The notes under the pieces were generated by a model. That model saw only the letters and a list, made by a program, of their open reading frames with translations. It did not search any database and was not told where the DNA came from. Below are positions 1-6,914 of a DNA stretch of 64,000 bases, piece by piece. The stretch spans positions 1 through 64,000 of the forward strand of contig CAZTCX010000001.1 of assembly GCA_964612515.1 (NCBI GenBank), given 5' to 3'. Each line of letters begins with the position of its first letter. The first letter of the stretch is position 1. The translations under genes were made by a program, and so were the position numbers. This DNA comes from SABY01 sp964612515 (lineage in GTDB: Bacteria; Bacteroidota; Bacteroidia; Bacteroidales; 4484-276).

Positions 1-1
1 C

Positions 2-64
2 CACCAAGACGGAGGTAAAGCTAACGCTTCTGCCCAGCCACATAGAGTGGAATTAGGAACGTAA
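2..64 (+). CDS. 3' end of an upstream gene, possibly tail tube
   Basis: Frame 2 is open from the window edge and encodes about 20 residues ending in PHRVELGT before a TAA at 62-64. The position directly ahead of the tail assembly chaperone is where contractile-tail clusters carry the tail tube gene, so a tube protein is a reasonable guess, but the fragment is too short to prove it. The stop codon lies inside the first copy of the dispersed repeat that begins at 61. Confidence 0.45.
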   Translation, partial: HQDGGKANASAQPHRVELGT

Positions 65-122
65 AGACGCACGGCCGTGCGTCTCATGATATGGAATGTA
101 AAGACGCACGGCCGTGCGTCTC
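61..122. repeat. two copies of a perfect 20-bp palindromic repeat
   Basis: The palindrome AGACGCACGGCCGTGCGTCT occurs at 65-84 and again at 102-121, each preceded by GTAA and followed by C, 37 bp apart. A perfect palindrome in tandem copies between two genes is the pattern of a REP-like dispersed element. I recall similar GACGCACGGCCGTGCGTC elements in other Bacteroidota and cyanobacteria, but cannot count copies here. Each copy can form a 10-bp hairpin in RNA between the upstream tail gene and the chaperone gene. Confidence 0.8.
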
Positions 123-128
123 AAACTG

Positions 129-160
129 CAAGCGCGGTTGGTATTAACCGGCTGCGCTTG
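129..160 (+). promoter_or_regulatory. intergenic hairpin upstream of tail chaperone
   Basis: CAAGCGC at 129-135 pairs with GCGCTTG at 154-160, and GGTT 136-139 pairs with AACC 146-149, leaving a 4-nt bulge at 150-153. There is no U-tract afterwards, so it is not a typical intrinsic terminator. It could act as a processing or attenuation point that sets chaperone level against the upstream gene. The structure is seen, the role is inferred. Confidence 0.4.
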
Positions 161-179
161 TTCATAAAATTGAATAAGG

Positions 180-473
180 ATGAAAAAAGCAACGGAAGAA
201 CAGATAACAAAGTGGAAGTATCAGCATGGTGATGTGCATGAGGTAGTGATTGACGATTGTATATGTTACCTAAAAAAGCCTGACCGAAAAACCCTGAGCT
301 TGGCAACTACTCTTGGCCAACACGATCCGATGAAGTTTAACGAGGTAATACTTGAAAACTGCTGGATAGATGGTGATGATAAGATAAAGACCGATAATGA
401 GTACTTTTTTGCCGCTGTAGAAAAACTCACCGAACTGATCCAGGTGAAGGAGGCTACATTAAAAAAGCTTTAG
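180..473 (+). CDS. tail assembly chaperone, short (zero-frame) form
   Basis: A 97-residue acidic protein without signal peptide or membrane segment. The KKPDRKTL segment near residue 32 and FNEVILENCW near residue 58 fit the small chaperone-like proteins (I recall DUF6848) found before the tape measure in Bacteroidota phages. Such proteins, like lambda gpG, bind the tape measure during tail assembly and are absent from the finished tail. The position, one gene before the tape measure at 829, fits this. The last codons read ATLKKL-stop, and the A AAA AAG just before the stop is a slippery heptamer, so this gene appears to make both a short form and a -1 frameshifted long form. Confidence 0.7.
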   Translation: MKKATEEQITKWKYQHGDVHEVVIDDCICYLKKPDRKTLSLATTLGQHDPMKFNEVILENCWIDGDDKIKTDNEYFFAAVEKLTELIQVKEATLKKL

Positions 474-637
474 CGGAAGCATCCAACAGGGTTATAGAGG
501 ATTGGGTAGGCCTGTTTGACACATCACTACGATATTATTTAGGGATAGATGCTTCCGCACTATCTGATGATGATTGGGTGCAAGAAATAACAAGGCTTGC
601 CGAAATAAGGAGGATGGATAATGCAGGAGGGCATTAA
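180..637 (+). CDS. predicted -1 frameshift fusion of the tail chaperone (G/GT-like)
   Basis: If ribosomes slip back one base on A AAA AAG (461-467), reading continues from GCT at 467 for 56 more codons to TAA at 635-637, giving a 152-residue fusion. The added segment begins ALAEASNRVIEDW, contains RYYLGIDASALSDDDW and ends RRMDNAGGH. It looks like protein rather than chance sequence and has no ATG, GTG or TTG start of its own nearby. This is the lambda gpG/gpGT arrangement: a short chaperone and a longer frameshift product from one start, immediately before the tape measure gene. The frameshift is inferred from signals, not shown. The extension is shorter than in lambda. Confidence 0.7.
447..558 (+). 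promoter_or_regulatory. programmed -1 ribosomal frameshift signal
   Basis: Three elements are present in order. AAGGAGG at 447-453 is an internal Shine-Dalgarno-like stimulator. A AAA AAG at 461-467 is the heptamer used by E. coli dnaX, in correct zero-frame phase (TTA AAA AAG). GCGGAAGCATC at 473-483 is perfectly complementary to GATGCTTCCGC at 548-558, an 11-bp stem starting 5 nt after the heptamer and closing a 64-nt loop. The zero-frame stop TAG at 471-473 sits between heptamer and stem. All elements are read directly; efficiency is unknown. Confidence 0.75.
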
Positions 638-789
638 GAAAGTTTGAAAAAATCGGGGAAAGGTTTGCAATAAAATATCTTTCGGAGCAACAGAAAAGGC
701 AGACAAAGCACCCAAACAAGGGTATAGAGCAAAATAAGCAAATACCTGGCGAAATCTTTAAAGAACCAGATCAGCAATGCTGCGAATAA
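622..789 (+). other. 55-codon open stretch without a start codon, possible displaced end of the chaperone extension
   Basis: A third frame is open from 622 to a TAA at 787-789 and encodes a charged, helix-like stretch containing ALRKFEKIGERFAIKYL and SEQQKRQ. It has no ATG, GTG or TTG. One extra base in the GGG at 629-631 would join it seamlessly to the frameshift extension that otherwise stops at 635. It may be the true C-terminus of the long chaperone displaced by a one-base deletion (biological or assembly error), or chance. The rest of the gap up to the tape measure start at 829 shows nothing else. Confidence 0.35.
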
Positions 790-828
790 AATACCAAGTA
801 TCCAACTCATGGCGCAAAGATAAAAAAA

Positions 829-2994
829 ATGTCACAAAACGTAGTATCATACATTTTTCAGCTTCGTGATAACATCTCCGGAGCGTTGAGCAGGATGGAT
901 GCATCGGTGAACAGGTATGGTGCCAATGCCATGAAGGCCAGTGCTGCCTCACGGCGGCTACCTTTGAATATTGCCGATTTAAGAGGAGAGCTGGCGGCGT
1001 TGGATCAAAAGAGGGCATTCTCAAAAACCACTACCCAGGTAAGGCATTTGAACGGGGTAATAAAAATAACCGAACGCCAACTCCGTAAGTTAGAAAACCT
1101 CCCTCCCAAAGGGTTTATGAGTCGAATGAGTGAGCTGCCAAAACTCATTACAGGATTGTCGCTAAAAGATATTGGCATTGCCTACGCCAGCCGCGAATTA
1201 ATGCGTTTCGCAAAGGGCAGCGCCCAGCTCTATGAAGTGCAGGAAAAAGCCAATGCCGCGCTCAAAGCCTCTCTGGAAAGTACCGGCTTTGCCGCCGGAA
1301 AAACTTATGACGAACTTAAAAAGCAGGCTTCCGGCTTACAAAAAGTTAGTTTGTTTGGTGATGAAGATATAAACCAGGCGCAGGCCATGCTGCTGACCTT
1401 TAAGAAAGTAGGCGGTGAAGTGTTTGACAGAACCATGCCTGCAATCCTTGATTTATCAACCAAGATGGGTACCGACCTAAAAAGCTCTGTAGTACAGGTT
1501 GGCAAAGCATTGAACGACCCCAAGACCGGCCTCACAATGATGGCGCGTTCAGGAGTTACCTTTACCGAGGAGCAAAAAGATGCCATTTACGGATTGGTGG
1601 ATGCCGGCAAAATACAGGAGGCACAGATGCTTATGCTCGATGAGTTGTACAGCCAGTTTGGAGGCTCGGCAAAACGAGCCGCAGAGGCAGGTCTGGGGCC
1701 GGCACAGCAAATGGCCATGGCTTGGGGCGATTTGCGCGAAAAAATTGGTGGTATCGTGGTAAACCTCATCAATAAAATTGCACCCCCACTCAAACGCATG
1801 TTTGAGTTTTTGGATGCTAATTTTGATGATGTTGTTAAAACAATCAAGATAGCAACTATTGCCTTTGTTTCGTTGAAAACATCAATTTTTTTAACCAACA
1901 AGGTAATGATACTATTTGCCCGCAGAGCAGCCATAGCCCGGCTGATGAGCATTCGGCTTTCAGGTGGTATTAAAGGTCTTACCAGGTCGATAAGGATAAT
2001 GAACCTGGCCACAAAAGCCAATGTAATTGGCGCGCTGGTGGGGATAGTAATTACGGCAATTACCTACTTTACTATGTTTCGCAAAAAAACCGATGAAGTA
2101 AGCAAGTCGTTTGAAAGGGCAAAAAAAGTAGGCGAAGAGTATTATTCCAACGAAAAGATGGGTTTGGATGCCATTTTTCAAAAGCTAAAACAAACCAACC
2201 CAAAGAGCGAGGAACGCAACAGGCTGGTAAAGCAGCTTAAAGATATGTATCCCGACCTGAACCAGCAGATGTTGGATGAAGTCGCCAACACCAATAACCT
2301 GTCAAATGCTTACGATACGCTTATAGGTAAGATTACCCAAAAAGCAAGAGTAAAGGCACAGGAATCGGTATTAGAAGATTTATATAAACAGACATCCGGC
2401 GTTGATAATGATGTAAGTCAGATGGCTTATGATATTGCTGAAAAGCAGGTCGAAGATTTAAAAGCATCCTTAAAAAAACAAGGATCGATAGAAATGTTTG
2501 ATCCTAAAACCGGCAAAATGATTACCAAGGCGATTGATGAAACATTTGAATTCGACCCCAATGAGCTGCATAAAAGGGCTGCTGATATTCGTGAGGAGAT
2601 AGAAAAAAGCCTTTACAACTCGGGGAGCTATTTTGGTAATGGTAGTGCCTATTACCTTGATAAAGTAACAGGGTATAAAAGGGCTAAAGATGAGCAACAA
2701 AGAGTTATGAAGGCATTGGGCAACATGCAGTTTTCAGGGACAGGACTATCAACCGGTTTAAATCCTGACGGTGTGATTGACCCATCGGGCATTACTGCCG
2801 CTGAAAAACAACTGAATACCATCACCGGCGGTGGCCGCCAGGTAAAGAACATCACCATCAACCTGAACAGCCTGATAGCCGAAAACAACAACATCTTCAA
2901 GCCAGGCGAGACTGTAGAAGATGCCGACGACTTTATGACCAAGCTAAAAAGCGCATTGCAACTGGCGCTTAACGATGTAAACTATGCTGTGTAA
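829..2994 (+). CDS. tail tape measure protein
   Basis: A 721-residue protein, the longest in the tail cluster. It begins MSQNVVSYIFQLRDNISG, like tape measure proteins that start with a short beta segment followed by long helices. Residues about 25-110 and 420-560 are charged, helix-forming and probably coiled coil. Hydrophobic stretches lie near residues 335-365 and 397-417 (NVIGALVGIVITAITYF), typical of the part that inserts into the target membrane. Tape measures set tail length and leave the tube ahead of the DNA or cargo. At roughly 1.5 angstrom per helical residue, 721 residues suggest a tail of the order of 100 nm. Two genes after the chaperone start, one base overlap with the next gene. 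Assignment rests on position, length and composition. Confidence 0.85.
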   Translation: MSQNVVSYIFQLRDNISGALSRMDASVNRYGANAMKASAASRRLPLNIADLRGELAALDQKRAFSKTTTQVRHLNGVIKITERQLRKLENLPPKGFMSRMSELPKLITGLSLKDIGIAYASRELMRFAKGSAQLYEVQEKANAALKASLESTGFAAGKTYDELKKQASGLQKVSLFGDEDINQAQAMLLTFKKVGGEVFDRTMPAILDLSTKMGTDLKSSVVQVGKALNDPKTGLTMMARSGVTFTEEQKDAIYGLVDAGKIQEAQMLMLDELYSQFGGSAKRAAEAGLGPAQQMAMAWGDLREKIGGIVVNLINKIAPPLKRMFEFLDANFDDVVKTIKIATIAFVSLKTSIFLTNKVMILFARRAAIARLMSIRLSGGIKGLTRSIRIMNLATKANVIGALVGIVITAITYFTMFRKKTDEVSKSFERAKKVGEEYYSNEKMGLDAIFQKLKQTNPKSEERNRLVKQLKDMYPDLNQQMLDEVANTNNLSNAYDTLIGKITQKARVKAQESVLEDLYKQTSGVDNDVSQMAYDIAEKQVEDLKASLKKQGSIEMFDPKTGKMITKAIDETFEFDPNELHKRAADIREEIEKSLYNSGSYFGNGSAYYLDKVTGYKRAKDEQQRVMKALGNMQFSGTGLSTGLNPDGVIDPSGITAAEKQLNTITGGGRQVKNITINLNSLIAENNNIFKPGETVEDADDFMTKLKSALQLALNDVNYAV

Positions 2995-3629
2995 TGGCCA
3001 TACTCCGCTTTAACATACCCAATAATCTGAATCCCCGCGAGGTGGCCTACAACGCCCTGCGCGGTGCCGCCTGGTGGGGCTTGTCGGTAGGTGTAGGTGC
3101 CAACAAGGCGGCAAACTACGCTACAGGAATGATTACCCGCCCTGAGGTGCTCACTCTCGAAGAGATGCTGCAGGTAGCACCGGCCAAAACACCCTACGTG
3201 CAGGACGACCGAAATACCATCAGCTTTAAGTTTGGTGAGATTACCGCCACGCTGTCGGGGGCTAAAATTGACCTTACGCGCAAAAACACCATCGTAAGCA
3301 CTGCCCTGGCCGGGCGGCGTGGCACAGTTAAGGAATTTATAAAAGCCGAGGACTACACCATTACCATCAGTGGCCAACTTATCAATACTTACCCGGGCAA
3401 ACCTACAGCCTACCCTGTGGAGCAGTTGCGCACGCTTATTAGCCTTTTGCAGGCCGAAGATAGTATTGAGGTATCATCAGCATATTTAGGTTTTTTTGAT
3501 GTATCGAAGGTGGTGTTTAGTGATTTTACCTTTAAGCAAACGGAGGCGAAATACTTGAATGTACAGGATTTTAAGATCACACTAATGAGTGATGATGATG
3601 TGGATTTATTTAAAATTGAGGAGGATTAA
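2994..3629 (+). CDS. tail protein, DUF6046 family
   Basis: A 211-residue protein whose ATG overlaps the tape measure stop (TAATG). Sequence such as RNTISFKFGEITATLSGAKIDL and the segment near residue 110 with TVKEFIKAEDYTITISGQL matches what I recall of DUF6046, a family found in Bacteroidota contractile tails. A body of alternating beta strands ending in VQDFKITLMSDDDVDLFKIEE suggests a baseplate adaptor that sits between tube and hub, the place held by gpU/gpX in P2. Only the position supports that role. Its stop codon overlaps the stop of the opposite-strand gene that follows. Confidence 0.65.
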   Translation: MAILRFNIPNNLNPREVAYNALRGAAWWGLSVGVGANKAANYATGMITRPEVLTLEEMLQVAPAKTPYVQDDRNTISFKFGEITATLSGAKIDLTRKNTIVSTALAGRRGTVKEFIKAEDYTITISGQLINTYPGKPTAYPVEQLRTLISLLQAEDSIEVSSAYLGFFDVSKVVFSDFTFKQTEAKYLNVQDFKITLMSDDDVDLFKIEED

Positions 3630-3940
3630 GGGATGCCAGGGAAGCTATTATCAAACCGGATTTTGAAATCAGCAGCGATGGTCACATATTCGATGGTAAA
3701 GTCGGGCTGGGTATTTACAAACTCCCATTGCCCACACTTGAAGGCAGTAGTGATAACCTTCTCTACCTTCAGGTCTTCAAAACTGGTAACCACCTCTACT
3801 TTGAAATCAGCAAAACTATTCACCACCTGCACTTTGCCGTACAAGGGAATCTCCTTGCACATGCAATCGGCAGTAATGGGACTGTCGGCCTGGAAAAGGC
3901 AGGCAGAAGCGATGATTAAAAAAATGCTAATGAGTTTCAT
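3626..3940 (-). CDS. secreted 7(1) septoil knot (DUF6150-type) protein inside the tail operon
   Basis: A 104-residue protein read against the tail genes. It starts MKLISIFLIIASACLFQ, a signal peptide, possibly lipoprotein-like (SAC). The mature part is a run of short beta repeats of the form KVQVVNSFADFKVEVV, SFEDLKVEKV, GQWEFVNTQPDFTIEYV and ADFKIRFDNSFPG. This pattern is that of the 7(1) septoil knot family (formerly DUF6150), small deeply knotted secreted proteins of unknown function. The ATG at 3940 is preferred over the longer frame start at 3988 because it gives a clean signal peptide. Its stop overlaps the stop of the DUF6046 gene within TTAA. A plus-strand frame over the same stretch has no recognisable features. 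A TAATTTTG box lies just upstream on this strand. It may be a moron, a cargo gene, or an insertion. Confidence 0.75.
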   Translation of the reverse strand: MKLISIFLIIASACLFQADSPITADCMCKEIPLYGKVQVVNSFADFKVEVVTSFEDLKVEKVITTAFKCGQWEFVNTQPDFTIEYVTIAADFKIRFDNSFPGIP

Positions 3941-3961
3941 GGCCTCAAAATTAATAAAATT

Positions 3962-4951
3962 ATGAAACGTCTGGCTGCCGACATACAAATAACGACTGCA
4001 CAGGGCAAGCGTATCAGCTTTAGCCAGGTGAATAGCTGCAAGGTCGTTACGGGGCTGTTTCAGCTTACCGATACCTGCACCATCACGCTGGGACGCAAGC
4101 GCAAGTGGAAGGATGAGAATGTAACCGACCTCACCGAAATCATCCGCCGTGGCGATGCCATAGAAGTGAAGCTGGGCTATGGCGATGCCGTTGCAACGGT
4201 ATTTAAAGGCTATTTAACTGCCGTTAAAACCGGCACTCCGGTAACTATCGAATGCGAAAACGAAGCCTGGAAGCTAAAGCAGATGCCCCTGTCCAACAAG
4301 TACTACGAAAGCCTCACGATGGGCGATTTTACCGCCGAGTTCCTGGGAGCTTACAAGGTGGTAAGTGCCGATGTAAACTTTGGAGAAGTGCGTATTAACG
4401 GCGAGAACACTGTAGCCGGGGTACTGGATTACTTTATGAAAAACTACCCGGTACGCTTCTTTTTCAGGGGCGATACCTTTTATGCCACCCTGGCACATAC
4501 GATGCTGATGCAAGACGGGGCTATCGAAACGCATAAGTTTAAGTGGGGTAAAAATGTGGTGAAAGACAATTTGAAATACACCCTGGCCGAGGATGTGAAA
4601 GTACAGATAGTGGCTAAGGTGATATTGCAGGACAATACCAAGCTGGAAGCAAAGGAACCGGAGGATGCCACCGATGCCGGTGTGCGTACCTTTATGGTTC
4701 CGGGCGCCAAAAGCGTGGCCGATCTGAAAGCCTATGCCGCCGACATGCTAAAAACCTTTAAAGTGGACAAAATGGAAGGCACCTTTACGGCCTTCGCAGA
4801 GCCTTCGGTAAGCAAGGGCGATATTGTGCATTACTACGATGACGAACACACCGAGCGCAACGACAAGCAGTTTGTGGTGGACGCCGTAACCTACGACTAC
4901 GGCCTGAGCGGCTACCACCAAACCATAACATTAGGAGCGGAGATTAAGTAA
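3962..4951 (+). CDS. baseplate hub protein (gpD/gp27-like)
   Basis: A 329-residue beta-rich protein with the layout of contractile-tail hubs: an N-terminal barrel (residues about 1-95) with INTERNAL segments such as GDAIEVKLGYGD and VFKGYLTAV, a middle alpha/beta part with GVLDYFMKNYPVRFFF near residue 157, then a second barrel and a C-terminal region with SKGDIVHYYDDEH near residue 281. Hub trimers join the tube to the spike. The stop overlaps the ATG of the spike gene (TAATGG), which supports paired expression. Family membership is inferred from the pattern and order; P2 gpD, Mu gp44 and VgrG N-terminus share this fold. Confidence 0.75.
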   Translation: MKRLAADIQITTAQGKRISFSQVNSCKVVTGLFQLTDTCTITLGRKRKWKDENVTDLTEIIRRGDAIEVKLGYGDAVATVFKGYLTAVKTGTPVTIECENEAWKLKQMPLSNKYYESLTMGDFTAEFLGAYKVVSADVNFGEVRINGENTVAGVLDYFMKNYPVRFFFRGDTFYATLAHTMLMQDGAIETHKFKWGKNVVKDNLKYTLAEDVKVQIVAKVILQDNTKLEAKEPEDATDAGVRTFMVPGAKSVADLKAYAADMLKTFKVDKMEGTFTAFAEPSVSKGDIVHYYDDEHTERNDKQFVVDAVTYDYGLSGYHQTITLGAEIK

Positions 4952-5523
4952 TGGAAACGATAATAGAAACCATACGCCGCATAGCCGGAGAAAAGGCCAC
5001 GGACAGCTTTGTGGCCGAGGTGGAGATGGTTAACGGTCGCACCTGCGATGTGCTGCCATTGGACGGTGCACCGCTTAAAAAGGTGAGGCTCAACACCAAC
5101 ATCAGCGATGCCATTGGCCTCGTGATAACGCCCGTGAAGGGCAGCAAGGTGCTGGTGAGCAAGCTCTCGGAGGTTGACAGCTTCGTGAGCCTGTTTTCGG
5201 AAGTGGAAAAGGTGGAGCTGGTGATAGGCGAAACTACCCTGCTGGTGCAGGAGGATACTGCAGAGCTGGTTATGGGCAAAACGAAGATAACCATTAAGGA
5301 TGGCGAGGTAGAAATGAACATTGGCGAAGCTGTGGCGAAGGTGTCGGGAAGCAAGTTCACAATAAAGAACGGAGCCTACGGATTGAAGACGGCACTAAAT
5401 GAGCTTATCGCAGAATTAAAGGCAGCAATCATCACCACGCCGGTGGGGCCGGGCAGCATGGCACCAAGTACAGTGGCTAAGCTGGTGTTAATAGATCAGA
5501 AGATAAACCAACTATTTAGGTAA
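4951..5523 (+). CDS. baseplate spike protein (gpV/gp45-like)
   Basis: A 190-residue protein. Residues about 15-80 look like an OB-fold (SFVAEVEMVNGRTCDVLPLDG, then ISDAIGLVITPVKGSKVLV), followed by short repeating strands from about 88 to 145 (KVELVIGETTLLVQ, ELVMGKTKITIKDGEVEMNI, SKFTIKNG) that fit a triple-stranded beta helix, and a short helical tail with TTPVGPGSMAP. This is the layout of Mu gp45 and P2 gpV spikes, which pierce the target envelope. It directly follows the hub gene. No PAAR gene is seen next to it. Confidence 0.75.
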   Translation: METIIETIRRIAGEKATDSFVAEVEMVNGRTCDVLPLDGAPLKKVRLNTNISDAIGLVITPVKGSKVLVSKLSEVDSFVSLFSEVEKVELVIGETTLLVQEDTAELVMGKTKITIKDGEVEMNIGEAVAKVSGSKFTIKNGAYGLKTALNELIAELKAAIITTPVGPGSMAPSTVAKLVLIDQKINQLFR

Positions 5524-5533
5524 AATAAAAAAC

Positions 5534-5767
5534 ATGGCACTCGATAAAATAGGATTGCAGACAACCATAAAGGCACTAATGCTCGACATGAAAACTAAGG
5601 AGAGTGCAAGCTTTGATGAGTTTGCCCAGCGGCTGGCTGATGCAATAGATGTGTATGTGAAAACGGGTACGGTAACAGTTGCCCCTGGCATACCGGTATC
5701 GACTGCAGGAAGTCCGACGGCACAAACAGGAGCTACTACAGCTCCAGGAACCGGGACCATAACGTGA
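5534..5767 (+). CDS. small phage protein of unknown function
   Basis: A 77-residue protein: a helical first half (FDEFAQRLADAIDVYVKTG) and a low-complexity second half rich in Thr, Ala, Gly and Pro (VSTAGSPTAQTGATTAPGTG). Short proteins with this composition often follow spike genes in tailed phages, but I cannot assign a job. It lies 10 bases after the spike gene and is separated from the next tail gene by a repeat-bearing spacer. Confidence 0.6.
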   Translation: MALDKIGLQTTIKALMLDMKTKESASFDEFAQRLADAIDVYVKTGTVTVAPGIPVSTAGSPTAQTGATTAPGTGTIT

Positions 5768-5777
5768 AGACGCAGGG

Positions 5778-5826
5778 GAAGCAAGCTGGCAGATTGCTTC
5801 TCCGCCTGCTGGCGGATCGCAATGAA
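5778..5826. repeat. hairpin-forming dispersed repeat inside the tail operon
   Basis: The spacer between two tail genes contains GAAGCAA (5778-5784) complementary to TTGCTTC (5794-5800), and TCCGCC (5801-5806) complementary to GGCGGA (5811-5816) with a TGCT loop, ending TCGCAATGA. The core pattern GATTGCTTC...CGCAATGA is one I recall as a common intergenic repeat in Bacteroidota. Host-type repeats inside a tail operon suggest long residence in the chromosome. Copy number cannot be counted here. Confidence 0.55.
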
Positions 5827-5859
5827 CCTTGAAACGATTAACGGATAACGATTTTATTA

Positions 5860-6138
5860 ATGACAGGCATACTACGAAATACAGAAACGGGCGACCTGCT
5901 GATACGCAGCGGGAGCCTCCAGCTTGGCAACAACACCGAGGACGTGGCCGAGGTGGTTATGATGAGTGCCGCCGGCGAGCTGAAACACGCCCCGCTGATT
6001 GGCGCCAACCTGAAAATGGCTGTAAACGGGCGCACCGATCCGTTTTTGCATGGCAAAATAAAGCAGATGCTAAAGGCCGAAATGGTGCCGGCACAGGTAG
6101 TTAAGATTATTGATAACGAAATCATTATTGAGATATGA
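5860..6138 (+). CDS. small baseplate protein (gp25/gpW-position)
   Basis: A 92-residue protein with short strands (GDLLIRSGSLQLGNNTEDVAE) and a helix near residue 62 (FLHGKIKQMLKAEMVP), ending IIDNEIIIEI. Its place directly before the J-like gene, with ATGA overlap, is that of the gp25/gpW or Mu gp46 baseplate wedge component. I do not see the diagnostic gp25 EPR motif, so the family is uncertain. The ATG at 5860 follows the repeat spacer; an overlapping 91-codon frame at 5829-6104 is a shadow. Confidence 0.6.
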   Translation: MTGILRNTETGDLLIRSGSLQLGNNTEDVAEVVMMSAAGELKHAPLIGANLKMAVNGRTDPFLHGKIKQMLKAEMVPAQVVKIIDNEIIIEI

Positions 6139-6914
6139 AAATGATAGCAGAAGTAGCCGAAACGATGAAGGTAGCCTTTATGGGCAATTATTTGCTTGCG
6201 AATGCTTACGGATTTCCGGCAGGCGGCCTGTTTGATGCCTATTTCCCGGCATCTAGCGTTGAGGCTAACATCATCAACGTATTAGCTACCAGCATGGCTA
6301 CTGTAAGCTGGCAGCAGGAGAGCTATGAGCAGGACATTCGGCAGCTTATTTTACAAAAGTTTCCGGGAACCATCGCCTGGTATCACGATCTGATCATGTC
6401 GTACCAGTATCACGAGGAGCAGTTGGTATATTATGCCGCTATTGTGGAGCAGTATCCCAGCTTGCTCATAAAAGTGAACGCAGCTGACTTTGCTGTGTTG
6501 GGCGATGAGAGCGACCAGATGACCGCGCTGCGTGCCTATGTGCGCGACCGCAAGTTTGCCGGCACCCACATCAGCATCGTAAGCCGCGCCGCCGATGACG
6601 TATTGCCTACTATTGCTGTTGACATCGACGCACAGCTCTACAGCAGCCAGGGAACACTGCTGGCCGACGGCACCACGCCGGTAGAGGCCGCTATTGATGC
6701 TTACCTGGCCTCGATTGTCTATAACGGTACAATGAACAAAACGAAGCTGTTAGACGCCATACAAGCAGTGCCAGGAGTGCTTGATGTTACATTGCACAAT
6801 GTGGAGGTAACCCGTGAAGACGGTCAGGTGGTAACCGTTAGCGGCAACAACTACAACAGCTACGGCGGTGCATTTGTATCAACATTAAAAAATATTACCT
6901 ATGTACTCAGTTAA
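6135..6914 (+). CDS. baseplate J-like protein (gpJ/gp47-like)
   Basis: A 259-residue protein. The middle and C-terminal parts match J-like wedge proteins: TIAVDIDAQLYSSQGT, then the helix VEAAIDAYLASIVYNGTMNKTKLLDAIQAVPGV and the closing strand LDVTLHNVEVTREDGQ, typical of the C-terminal domain that follows the last helix in P2 gpJ. These proteins form the baseplate wedge that triggers sheath contraction, so a contractile tail is implied. It is shorter than P2 gpJ (about 300). It overlaps its neighbours by 4 and 14 bases. Confidence 0.75.
   Translation: MKMIAEVAETMKVAFMGNYLLANAYGFPAGGLFDAYFPASSVEANIINVLATSMATVSWQQESYEQDIRQLILQKFPGTIAWYHDLIMSYQYHEEQLVYYAAIVEQYPSLLIKVNAADFAVLGDESDQMTALRAYVRDRKFAGTHISIVSRAADDVLPTIAVDIDAQLYSSQGTLLADGTTPVEAAIDAYLASIVYNGTMNKTKLLDAIQAVPGVLDVTLHNVEVTREDGQVVTVSGNNYNSYGGAFVSTLKNITYVLS

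Noticed and set aside
61..122. palindromes as phage attachment sites
   Set aside because: They are perfect palindromes of a dispersed-repeat type in tandem within an operon, with no integrase or matching site at the other end of the cluster.
3633..3965. 110-codon plus-strand frame antisense to the knot protein gene
   Set aside because: Translation lacks recognisable features, whereas the minus frame has a signal peptide and a regular family repeat.
5829..6104. 91-codon plus-strand frame over the gp25-position gene
   Set aside because: It overlaps the gene at 5860 in another frame and its product is Arg-rich with no family resemblance; the 5860 frame has coupled overlap with the next gene.
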